From the NCBI GenBank assembly GCA_037577475.1, contig CM075194.1, positions 22,554,492-22,618,491 on the forward strand: DNA of 64,000 nt, in the 5' to 3' direction. Below, piece after piece: positions 35,564 through 47,100 of the stretch. The translations under genes and the position numbers were made by a program. The stretch comes from Chaunax sp. Z400. Taxonomy: Eukaryota > Chordata > Actinopteri > Lophiiformes > Chaunacidae. How positions within the stretch are numbered: the first letter of the stretch is position 1; every line of letters starts with the position of its first letter. Below the pieces are notes generated by a model, which saw only the letters and a list, made by a program, of their open reading frames with translations, made no database searches and was not told the origin of the DNA.

Positions 35564-35842
35564 CGTGTATATATATACAGTACCAGTCAAAAGTTTGGAC
35601 ACAGTTTCCCATTCAAGTGGATGGGAAAGTGTGTCCAAACTTTTGACTGGTAGTGTATATACGTATATATATATATACACGTATATATATATACATATAT
35701 ATACACGTATATATATATACGTGTATATATATATACACGTATATATATATATATACGTATATATATATATACACGTATATATATATATATACGTGTATAT
35801 ATATATATATACGTATATATATATATACATGTATATATATAG
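35453..35842. repeat. (TA)n / TATACG-TATACAC alternating tract
   Basis: About 310 bases of TA-rich alternating purine-pyrimidine with regular acgt/cacg interruptions, split by the MITE at 35581-35651. It could form cruciform or left-handed DNA. Frames on both strands are low-complexity artefacts. Confidence 0.95.
35581..35651. mobile_element. Palindromic mini-element (MITE) inside the TA tract
   Basis: The segment starts taccagtcaaaagtttggac and ends with its exact complement gtccaaacttttgactggta. The inner 'tttcccat' and 'atgggaaa' extend the stem around a loop of about 8 bases, so about 71 bases fold into one near-perfect hairpin. The sequence is the familiar terminal motif of a fish Tc1/mariner-like family. 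A related copy is at 53073-53140. Confidence 0.85.
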
Positions 35843-35849
35843 CGTTAAT

Positions 35850-37925
35850 GAAGAAATATAATATAGTTTTGCACTGTACACTGATCCCAATGAGATTTCT
35901 ATCACTTAAACCTGAAGCTGTCAATGTGAGAAGCTGGATTTGTCAATGAAACCAGAAGCAGCAGAGCAGCCAGCCAGCACTACCAGCAATGACCTGTTTA
36001 CAAAGTTTAGGCTTTGTTGTCAGGCAAACAGCGTGGTAAGATCAATCCAGGCAAAGCAGTAGTCTGGCACTAAATCTGAAATAAAACACAATAGGGAATA
36101 AAAGCTGGCTTTTTTCCTAAAATGTAAGATTATATTAATATGTCTGAAGTTGAACAAAAGAACCAGAGTTATTTATAGCCTACCTCTTCAGCATGGGGTC
36201 ACTCTGGCTCAATCAGGACAGCACCACCACAACTAGAACTAGATGTATAAGAAAACTCATTAGCTTTCCGATAATACAACCCATCTTTTCTCCAAATCTC
36301 TGCTAACCTGCACAAACACAGGAGTCATTCAAAACATCTACCAGGCCTCAGACAAAGAGGCATTACTTGCCTTCACCTGTCCTTATGAAGGTGAGGAGCT
36401 CCCTGGCCCTACCTACCTGGGCGGTGCTTCAAACCTAGATGGCCGCCCTCATATCTATAATCACCTCCAGTATTTTTTAGACCATCAAACAAAACTGGTA
36501 TGACACGGTACTTTTATCAGTGCAGAATTAGTGGCAAAGATTTGTAATTGTTTCTGTCATGTGACTGATCAGCATACTGATCCAAACTCGAGCCATTGGT
36601 TGGACATACTAGTTGTTTTCTGTTTGGGAGGGATGGTTATTTTGTACTCAGTTGACACAGAGGCTGTGATAGCATCCTCATCTGTGCTTGTTGGCGTTTT
36701 CATGACATTTTTTTCAGGACTGAGGTTTTAGGACAAAGGTTTGATTGGATCAGATATTTTTCAGACAGTTGAACAGCAGCGAATGAACCCAACGAAGACA
36801 ACAAATATCATAAAAGGACCATTCTATCCAAGACAACCTAAATTAAACATTGGAGGCAGTCTTAGATGTGATACTATGGCGTAGGACAGCGCTGCATAGT
36901 CAACATGTATTGGATGAATCAGTTTATGTGTCATCATGACTGTACAAAAACACCTTGTTAATGTATCAGTATTGAAAAACCGTCCATCTCCAAACATCAG
37001 CTTTAAATAATCACTAAAAAGAAACTGGATGTGTCATTTGAACCTGTATATTTGATACTTTGCCCCTTAAAGATGAAATATTTTCTACTGAAATGAAGAC
37101 AAAGGGTAATGGTGGAGATGCTGCAGAGTTCATTAGCAGGCACAATGCTTGTGGCTTTAAGGACCTCGTTATGGGCCTTGTTGGAAATAATGACCTGACG
37201 ATAGGAAGCTGCTGGCCTTAACAAGGACTCTACAACACACGGACTTTACAGAGAATAACAAGCCTTAGACACAAAGCCTGCGTCACCTCACACTACCTAC
37301 AGTCACATCAGAAATACTGAGAACATTCATCTGTGCCGTCGTCACCGAATTGATTATGTGTTCATCAGTTGGAATGACAAACCAGTGAAAAAGCAATGAT
37401 CAAATTCTGGTGTGATTCATGGTTTATGAAAATGTTTATGTTAAGGTGTGTTGACACCCCTGACATCAGCTTAGACCAACACTGTCCATTGTTGTGCAAT
37501 ATAGATCATAGTTCAAAAGGCTGAACATTGCAATACAGAGCAGGAGCTGTTGGGTAAAACACTGTTTTTATCACACGATTAGTTGTTAATATACTACTGA
37601 CAAACTAGTTCATATGACCTCTCATCAACGTCTGCATGTAAAACTCTTTATACCTGTTTTGAATGAATCACATGAAACCAGGGTGAACTGTTTGTCATCG
37701 TAGTCCGTCTCTAACTGCATTCCATGTCTCTCCTCAGGAATTCTGCGTAGCTCCATAGCCTCAATGCAATGAATCGTGGTGTTGAAACTATTAAACTATT
37801 TATGGTGTTGCACTTGTATCTACACACAAACAATGGCAAAGAAAAGGATAAATAATTTTTTTTCTTTTTTTTTTGGTAAAGAATGAACAAAGAAAGTTTG
37901 AGAGAAAAAAGTTCAAATCATTCTC
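35850..37925. other. Non-coding interval with one unplaced open segment
   Basis: Mostly unremarkable. At 36322-36500 a plus-strand frame follows an acceptor-like sequence (cacaaacacag) and reads VIQNIYQASDKEALLAFTCP ... LDGRPHIYNHLQYFLDHQTK, then stops. I do not recognise the protein, and no partner exon was found. Confidence 0.4.
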
Positions 37926-37929
37926 ATAT

Positions 37930-40385
37930 CTCCACCCTTTGCCAGTCACTGCATGGAGGCTGGGGGTATGTATGTGTGTGCCTCACGCTTGGTTCCTCTA
38001 CCAGATTCTTGGGAGTTTGAGGGTTTTGTATAGTATCTTAGCTGTTCCAATGACTATGCTGGACCTGGAATGTTGTACCTGGAATCTGCTGGACTGCCTC
38101 TTCCAGTTTAGGGGTCACAGCACCTAATGCTCCTATTGCCACTGGCACATATTTTGGCTTTCACCTTCCACATCTGTTCCAGCTGCTCCTTCAGCCCCTG
38201 GTACTTCTCAGTCTTGTCATGTTCATTCTTCCTGATGTTACTGTCAGCTGCGATTGCCACGTCTATCACGGCTGCCATCCTCTGCCTCTGTCGACCACCA
38301 CTATGTCTGGTTGGTTAGCCAGCAGCTGCTTGTCGAGCCATACTCAGCACAAATATTCCTGTGGTTATGCCTCTTGGTGTATGCTGTCCCAGCTTGCATC
38401 TTAGATATCAATCACATTGCAGTTAAACAAATGAATGATGCACCGATTTCATCTTTACAGGTTGTCTTGCAGCTGATGGCACGACGGAGGTCAGCTGTTT
38501 TCTGTGTACATCCATCATCTCACCACTGGTTGGACACAATTGTTCCTGATTCCAGCTCTTTGTAATTCCTGCAGATTTTCCGTGAGGCTCTTTCACTGAT
38601 GAGCACGAGACATGTAAACATTCAGCGTCCAGTTCAGGTGTTATCAGAGTATGGTAATCCATAGTGCTGACAGTAGAGCTGCAGTGATGGACTACTTTAC
38701 CAGAGGGAGTGATTTTTTATTAAAGCATTGTTATTAAAACACCTGGTGACTGATTGTATTCCAAGACATCTTTACTGTAATTACTTGTATTCTGTCTCTG
38801 TGTAAATCAAGTATGTTGACATCGACATATCTATTCAGAAAACAAGCTTATTTTAAAAACCAGATTATATACAGTACAATACAAAAATACACAAGTCACA
38901 GAAAATGTAAAAGTGTACAATGAGTGCTATCCGAAGGTTTTCAATAAAAAAATAAATATCTTGACACTTCAGTGTCACTGTCATCTTTGGGATTGGGCCT
39001 CCATCACTGCCACCATCAGTCCAAGCAAAGTGCTGGTGTCCACTTCCATCTTCTGCAGGACTGCGTACGTCATGTCCTGGCTGCTGTAAGAACCTCTCAT
39101 CTGCCCTCTCCAGATATTAAAGCAGCTCCTCATTGTCTCATTTAATTTTTCCTGGGCACAGTAATAAGACATTTCACTTAAGAGTATGCTCTTCCCAGAT
39201 GGTCATCAAATATTGTGTGTTTGGAGGTATACAAAACTACATGTTACATTTCAAGGAATGAAATGTATAAAGATGCGTGGGTTCCCTTCATATCCTCTGA
39301 TTTCCTCCCACAGTCCAAAGATGTGATAGAGCTGACTCTAAATCGTCCATATGTGTCTGAGTCCACACATCAGTCCAGAAGTCGACTCAGAATGTCCCTG
39401 CAGGGATTATATATCTCATCTGGCCTGGGAACACCTCAGGATCCCCTAATAGGAGCTGGAATTTGTTTTTGGGGAGAGGGACATCTGGACTACCCTGCTT
39501 AGCTCTATAGCTATGCAACCACAAGATGGCATTATAATATTAGGATGTCCGATCCATCCACATAGGATAACAGATACTATGTTGAAGTATTCTGTCAAAG
39601 AGTGCAGTCGGTCATGACGGGTATGCTGTGAATAGTTGATGTTATGTAGAGTCACCTCCACCAGTGCCTTAGATACTACAGCTGCCTCAGTGTGTAATGT
39701 TTGTAGAATTAAGTGGTTATATAAAGGATGCATTATGGACAGCTGACTTAAAGTGTTCTTTGCACAGGTTGAGGTTAGGTTGAGATGATCTCTGAGTAGA
39801 ATAAGTCCTATTTATGCCTCTGAACCACCCTCCCATTTTTTGTTGGACTCTCTCAGGGCCCTCTTTGCACAGCCTGCACCTTGGATGCCTTTATGGACCT
39901 GGTGTCTTTGGCCTGTTCTTGTGCTGTCATGGTCAGAGCCCCTGTGTTGTCCATCAGGCCAGCCTTTTCCAGTGGTATGGTTTTTTGTTATCAGCCACTT
40001 CCTCTATCTGCCGGTGATGCATCCAATAGAGAGGTTTCCACGATACTTCCTCATCTTCTGTATCACCCCGTCTTCTGCTGCCTGAGGCTCTCTCTTAGCT
40101 GTTAATCGATGTATGCATGGATGCTCTTTGTTTCATCCTGGATTGTGCACCTGACACTCATTAATCCTCTCCCTTTCTCTTTACATTGCTTGTACAATCT
40201 CAGGGTGCTGGAATTTGGGTGGAACCCTTCATGCATTCTGAGTAGATTTCGTATTTTGACATCACTGTTACCTATCATCTCCTGAGACTGGCTTACTATT
40301 CCAAATGGGTATCTGATGTCTGGTAGGGAATACATATTGATGGCTTGGATCTTATTTTTACCACTGAGTTGACATCTCCGCACCT
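37930..40385 (-). mobile_element. Non-LTR retrotransposon 3' part, split by a 1.4-kb insertion
   Basis: Minus-strand pieces appear in the order expected for one element. 40383-40102 gives NKIQAINMYSLPDIRYPFGI, then LLRMHEGFHPNSSTLRLYKQ. 40085-39835 has broken frames around the 'W-KAGL..NTEALTM-AQEQA' block. 38400-37945 gives 'KMQAGTAYTKRHN', 'LLANQPDIVVV', RMAAVIDVAIAADSNIRKNE, KYQGLKEQLEQMWKVKAKYV and PVAIGALGAVTPKLEEAVQQ. All are recognisable parts of the C-terminal half of a widespread fish LINE polyprotein; the clade is not assigned. Between about 38405 and 39830 unrelated DNA is inserted. Many stops; inactive. Confidence 0.75.
38405..39830. other. Insertion within the LINE, carrying an unplaced minus-strand frame and a SINE piece
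   Basis: A minus-strand frame at 38981-39172 (MSYYCAQEKLNETMRSCFNI ... LLGLMVAVMEAQSQR, stop) and another at 38423-38662 (MDYHTLITPELDAECLHV...) look more protein-like than chance but match nothing I know. 'tgatttcctcccacagtcca' near 39300 is a V-SINE core in plus orientation (about 39283-39352). No ends or target duplication were established. Confidence 0.4.
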
Positions 40386-41120
40386 GTCTTACCCTCTATT
40401 TGCATAGAAAACAAATATCCTTACAAAAAGAAGTAGTACAATATCACAGAACACCGATGAAATTTAAAATTCTTAACATACATACATTTAAATATTTCTT
40501 AATATTTTACTGCAAATAGAAACAAATTATTTAAAAAAATCAACTGACTGAATCTGACTGATTTATTTTCATTGACAACTATGGCTTAATATTTGTTGGA
40601 GAATTAACAAAAATGTCAAAATATGCATTGTAATGTTAACAGAACTGGAAAAAAAAATCCTGAATCCGAATATGGATTTTCCTTAGAATTTCCTTTTTCA
40701 GCTCTTGGTTGTAGGCCCATCCCCTCACACAATTTAATAAAAATCTGTCTTTAACTTTGTAGAATGTTTTGTACAGAGTGACACTAGCGAAATTCAAAGG
40801 GAGGCAGTAATGCAACTCAAAGGATTGCAACGACCGTAAAACCCCAAAGAAGAAGAAGTTCTAACCCGGAAGCACACCAGTGTAATTATGCTAATTATGA
40901 TCCCAACAGTATGTCAACATCACATCAAGACTTGGATGCGAACTGCTAATTTTGGGATAAATTAGGGTGCTACATTCATCTTAATAATGTTTTAAGAGAT
41001 ATTTGGAGATAAGTAAGAAATAGAGTCTTTGCAAACAGGCTGTCATACAGTTAACACGATAGCAGAACCTGCAAACCCACTCAAACTGCTAAGCTACGTT
41101 GATCATCCACAACGGTGCTG
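40386..41120. other. Spacer upstream of rab3gap2
   Basis: At 40636-40830 a minus-strand frame (SFELHYCLPLNFASVTLYKT...) is probably an interspersed repeat rather than a gene. The rest is non-coding. Confidence 0.4.
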
Positions 41121-41180
41121 TTAGCAAGCAGGCTAACTGGCTGATTCCGTCTAAATTAGTCCTGACGGGACGCGAGAGAT
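40860..41180 (+). promoter_or_regulatory. rab3gap2: rab3gap2 5' flank with ETS-type site
   Basis: There is no TATA box. 'cccggaag' (about 40865-40872) is an ETS/GABP-type core, often found near start sites of housekeeping genes. The bases just before the ATG (gacgggacgcgagagat) are G/C-rich. The true start site cannot be read from sequence. Confidence 0.4.
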
Positions 41181-44100
41181 ATGTCCTGCAGCTTATTGGA
41201 GTTTTGTCGGCTCCAGGAGCTTAGAACGGTCAGGGACTTCTTGTTTCAGAGCCAGAAACCCGAGCCCTTGGAGAAGAATAATCAAACAGGTAAACAACAG
41301 TATACAACGCATATGCTTCGCAGTAGCGTACTTAAACGCCACAGCGTCTACCTGATGTGACAACAATCCGGTTGGCTTGCTTTGAATTTAGCTTGTCACA
41401 GTTTTTAGTTAAAGTGCTAACCAAGCAAAAGGTTATACATGCAGTTGAATAAAGTACTGTAATACCAAAGTGGCTAATGGTAGCAAGACTCGAGTTGTGG
41501 AAATGAAATGATCTTGGACAATCAGTCAACCACCCCCATAATTTTCAGCTGTTTTGTTTCATTGTATGTGTTTATTTCATAATTACATTCTTATCTGAGT
41601 CTTACGAGAACTCCACTACTAACAGCTCTCTTTAATGACCTGCCTGTTGTAATAAATCATGATAAAGCTGAAGTGACAGATGGATCTGCAGTACCAGCAG
41701 AGCAGTGAAAAAGATGGTATGATTAATTTGCCTGCCCTTTGTGCTATGAGTCATCCCATATGAATCACCTGATTACGTAGCTGCAGGCTGCTCAACTAAG
41801 AAACAACAGATTTACGTCATACACGATGTTTAGCGCTCACTAGTCCCCATTTGTTGTCTTCACGTCATTTAAATGCAGTTTTAGACATGGAAAGTATGAC
41901 ACCATCTCAGTTCTGCTGGAAAGTGACACTGACCACCACACATACTGTACCAAAGCACACTGCATTGTAAAGATCCATATTCTGTCACTTTGTCTTCCAG
42001 CCACCTTTAAATTTTTTTGGGTTGTTTCCTAGTAGAGCTACTTTTGTCACTCTTTTCACCCTTAGCCTCTCATTTTGTTTTTTATTGAGTGACATTAACA
42101 TTTTTGTGCTTGGTAAACATTTTTATTAGATGTCTTTAACAGTTTTATACACAAAACTACTGTTGCTTCAGCCTGTAATTTCACTGATGAAAACTGTTAA
42201 ATCAAATAATAATAATAATTATTATTATTATTGCTTTGTCAACATGGTGTCACAAATTCAAACTAATGGTATTTTAATTTCCCTGTTTCCCTTTTCCCTT
42301 ACAGAAAATGAGCTGTCTTGGGATACCTCTGACTGGGAGTCAGCATGGGATAGTGGTGACAACAAAGAGGAGGAAGCCACTTCTGGCACAACGGTCTGCC
42401 TTTTATATTTCATCCTCTTTTCTCACTTTTCTGGATTTTCTTCTTCAGTTGCAAGGAAACAGTTGCTCACATTGTAAAAATATTGCCCATTTGTGCCATA
42501 ATCACCCCATAGTTTGTAATCAAAGAATTTGTTGAAACTACTGGGAGTAATTGCAGACCTGCCAACCTGCACGCATTTTTCGCAGCAGGTATGCATTTGA
42601 CATCAAAGTAGGCCTGGTACAATTTCTTACTCTAAACTAAACAAAAACTGGTGTAGGTCTTAATAATAATAATAATAATAAATTTTATTTGTACAAAAAA
42701 GCACTTTTCATTGTTAAAAACAATCTCAGAGGTCGTAGTTCAGTTATGCTTCTGCAGTCTAAACACAAGAGGTAGCAGCGTTCAGCCTACCAAAAAGTAA
42801 AAGATTTTGACCAATCATGATGCTGGATTCAAGCTGGGAACATTGACAAATGTGTAAAGTAAATTTCTTTAAGAGACTGCAAATCGATAACAACACAAAT
42901 TCAGTTTTATCTCATTACCCCTCCTCACTTTGTTTGGCTGATTCCACAAGGAGTACGGTGCTTTTAAACAGGCTGGGATGGATGAGGAAAGTTGAAGTTA
43001 TGATTGTGAATTGAATTAACTTATTTTAAAGCCGATTTTACAACCTATGATAAATATTTGACAGTTATAACATTAACCTAGCTTGTAATTTGTAAGCTAA
43101 ACAACTTTTAGTTATATTTTCTGTGTTTCGCAGAGGGTCAAACGTGGCTTTTCATTGTACTGTATGCATAATTATTATTGCAGCCAAACTCGTAAACTTA
43201 ATGAGAGTAGATGATCGTAGCAGGATGAAAAAAAGTGAGTGCAAATGCCACAGAAATAACATTTCCCAGAAAGTTACTACGAGGTGTGTGTGTGTGTCTG
43301 TCTGTGTGTGCGTGTGTCTGTGTGTGCATGCACGAGCACCATGCAGTTAAAATGACGTCAGGTCAGGAGGACACAGGCGGGGAATCAGAGAGCAAAAGAC
43401 CTAATAAAAAGAAGGGAGTCTATGTCCCCCTCACTAAGCATCAGGAACAATAGCCATACCTTTGTCCCTCAAAGCTTTCAAATCAGTCATTTTGTACATT
43501 GTACCTGTGACATTAGACTCCAAGGAACTTCTGGCAATATTGTAGCTAAACCTCAAGTTACAAAGGCCTGTTAATTATTTTCAAATTAACAGGCCACATT
43601 ATTTATTAGGCCTGTATGGTGTGTGCCTACATAAGCAGATTCAATTATTTAATCATGAAATAACATAGAAATCCTCAAAGGAAATTGGGTTTTCATTTCA
43701 TTCATGTCATCAAACAGAAACTAATGAAACTGAATATGTATTGAGTGTTTGATTTCCTGAGCAAGGGCAAATCATTTGCCCACCACCATGCCCCAGGCCA
43801 GCGTCAGGGGAAAGGGTTCGCCTGAGTAAAGGGGAATTGAACATTTCAAATATGCATGAAATTGGGGGAAGATCCCTAAATACATTAACAGAAAGCAAAA
43901 GCTGCAAAACAACATTGTTGTACATGTGAAACTGGCCTGAGGTGTTGTGTGGTTATTGAAAGGCTCCCTCCCACTTCCTCTTTGCCCAGCAGGTGGAGGA
44001 GGAGACCTCAGGCCAGAGGGGGGCCTGGCTGCAGGACTGCGTAGTGTCCCTGTCTCCTTGTTCTGACCTCCTAGTGGTGGCTCGTGAACAGAAGGCTGTC

Positions 44101-47100
44101 TTTCTCTCAGGTCAGATATTCAAACACACTCATAAGTCACTCGGCACACAGAGGAGGTCATCAGCATATTGCTGTTAATGTCTTTTGATTCTCACAGCTA
44201 AGTGGCGTTCAAATGACAGCGGCAGAGAGGAGATGACTCTGGCTGTGTCTTGGACTGGAACCCTCAGCACTGATGAAGGGTAAGAGCCAAAGTACACTGA
44301 CTTTAGGAGGAATGAAGATGCTGAAAAAGGAGGACAGGAGATTGAAGAGAATGAAACTATACTGAGCAACAGTAAAAATGCTTAATTTTGTAGGATTTCA
44401 TGCAGTCCTCTTCATATTAACTGTCAAAGGCAAATTATGGTGGCTTGTGGCTCAGTGCTAGAGCGGCCATCCACTTATCAAGTTGGGGGTTCAATCCCCA
44501 TCCCCTGCAGTCTACATGTCGAGGTGTCCTTCGGCAAGATACTGAACCCCAAATTGCTCCCAATAGCTGTTCCATTGGTGTGTGAGTGTTTGCGTGAATG
44601 GTTACTGCTCCTAATGAGCAGGTGGCGCCTTGCATGGTACGAATGCCACCACTGTGTGAATGTTGGTGTGAATGGGTGAATGCTGGCTTCTATTGTAAAG
44701 CGCTTTGAGTGGTCAGTCAGACTAGAAAGGCGCTATATAAGTACAGTCCATTTACCATTTAACAGTACAGGAAAATCAGTTTTGTACAAATTAGTGGTTG
44801 TTGCCTTAATGTTTACAAGTCAAAAAGTGTGGATGGTGAGATGGAGAACAACAACAGTCAGTAACGTGTGACCACCTCCAGCATTTATCACTGCGTCACA
44901 CCTCCTGTGCATGGAATCGACAAGACGGTTAATCAGGACTTGTAGGATGACATGCCATTCTTCCTGCAGAGCTGTGACAAGTTGTTCATGTGTTGCTGGA
45001 GCAGGATCTCTCCGTCTCACCTGGTGATCCTGAACATCCCACAGATGCTCTATTGGGTTGAGATCTGGTGACTATGCTGACCAAGGAAGGACAGCAACAT
45101 TGTTCTGGTCCAGGTAGGCTACTCCTGACAGACATGAGCCACATGTGGTCTGTCATTGTCATGCATTAAGCTGATGCCTGATTGCTGTATCCTTGGAATG
45201 ACATGTGGACCTAGGACCGTATCTGAGATAGATAGCTGTCAGTGTACCGTGGATATGGACACATTCTGACCGCCATCCATTAGCAATGGCTCCCCACATC
45301 ATGACAACACCACCAAAACGGTCCACTTCCTGGGTGTATGCTGCAGGATAGCATTCCCCACGGTGACGATACACACGCCTACGACCATCAGCTCTGTGCA
45401 AGTTAAATCTGGACTTGTCAATAAATGTGATCTGCCTCCACTGTGCAATGAGCCATAACATCTGTAACATCTGTGCTACATGTGTCTGCCGAGTTCCGTC
45501 CATCACCATCCCAACTGCCTGGTCACGGAAGTTTTGCGGAAGTCATGGCATCACCAGTTGTTTTAGTAGGATATTAATTATACCTGGGTTTTTATTGCCT
45601 TGGCCAGATGTTATCGATCATGCAGAAAAAAATCTCACCAACACCATCGTTTACTCTGAAATGTACCAATGACTGTAAATGAAAATGCTTTACTAATTGA
45701 TGGTTATGCATTCAACATGTTTTGGTTTTGAGTACTTATAAAAGTCATTTCTATGAATCACGTTTGTTTGTTTCAATAGATTAGTGCAAGTGAAAGGAAA
45801 ATATTGGGTTCTTAAAAATATGCGTTTTTAAAGTTGCTCAGTATATATTAGAGATGAAATAAAGAAAGGTCACAATAACAAGGAATGGTTGTTTGATTGT
45901 GGGGAAATAACTTAAACATGAGATAATGGATAGGTTCGGGTCTCGAGAGATGGAGCTGTGAGGTGAACTCAAAGACTGCATCTTTGTGTGTGTTTTATCA
46001 CTATAGAGAGTGTGTGAGCAGCTCTATCTGTATACCATTGGCAAGCCAGAAGAGGTAAGAGTAACTTCTATGGGAAATAGAGGTGATGTCTGTGGAAGAG
46101 CAACATGTTTTTGTATGTATACAAGTAGTAATATGTGTATTTACCATGTGTGTGTAGGAGCTCCACAGGGCGTCCTGACTGGACATGTGTGGTAGTGGGT
46201 TTCAGTTCTGGCTACGTCCGCTTCTACACAGAGGTACCTCATCAGTCTAAACTAATTTGTCATCTCTTATTTTGTGCACTAGAGAGCTTTTGTGCAACAA
46301 TTAATTTTGTCAGATTCCCAGAAGAGAAGAGAAATGGCACCATTCAGTATGGTGTAATAGTAAGGAATGGAAGGCAGTAATAAATGTGACACCGACTGTT
46401 TCTCGTCAGAATGGGGTTCTGCTCCTGGCCCAGCTGCTGCATGAAGACCCTGTGCTGAGGCTCAAGTGTCGCACGTATGAGATCCCTCGTCACCCTGGAG
46501 TAACTGAGCAGGTACTGCACACGACAAGCTCACCTAACAGAACTGTGCATGACAGTTATAATCAGATTTAGAGGAATAGTACAATACAAGAGTTCGGCGG
46601 GAAGCTTTTTATGCCCCTGCCGAAGGGGGCTTATAGGGTTAACCTTGTCCGTCCGTTTTTTGGTATGTGATAATAGTCTGTCCACTTCTCCTCAAAAACC
46701 GCTGGATAGAATTAAATGAAATGTCATCTTATAATTGGTTTCTTCAAGTTTCTTATTTTCACATTTTTAGCCACATTTGAACAATTTTCATGCCACTCTG
46801 TTCACATTCACCTATGACAGAGGCTATGGTCTGTCCACACCAGCACTAATTGAGTTTTTGTAGTAGCGGGGGCATCTTTGTCCTTGGTTATATCAAAACA
46901 GTCAAAACCAGCGTGGTACTGAATGACATCCTGCAACCATGGTCACTTAGAAACTTCTATAAAACAATGGCATAAGTAGGCCTGCATTTATTGGAGGTGT
47001 TGCACCACAATGAGCACATTTTGCTCTTGTTTGTCTCCGATGTCATGAACATGTTGCTAAGAGCTGCTGTCATTCTGTGCTGCTTGCCACACGCTGTAAA

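Noticed and set aside
35420..35949. Frames of about 100-160 residues on both strands
   Set aside because: Low-complexity TA/TACG repeat; the composition is only Tyr, Ile, Thr, Val and Cys runs.
37873..38565. Plus-strand frames of 60-100 residues
   Set aside because: They are shadows of a LINE that reads on the minus strand.
40636..40830. Minus-strand gene head to head with rab3gap2
   Set aside because: The 64-residue frame ends in a poly-Phe run and resembles a dispersed repeat; there is no splice or start support.
42130..42477. 115-residue frame across rab3gap2 exon 2
   Set aside because: It reads from intron into exon and out again; the protein frame is fixed by the flanking exons.
44447..44500. 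tRNA gene suggested by box A and box B
   Set aside because: It is the head of the SINE nested in the Tc1 element.
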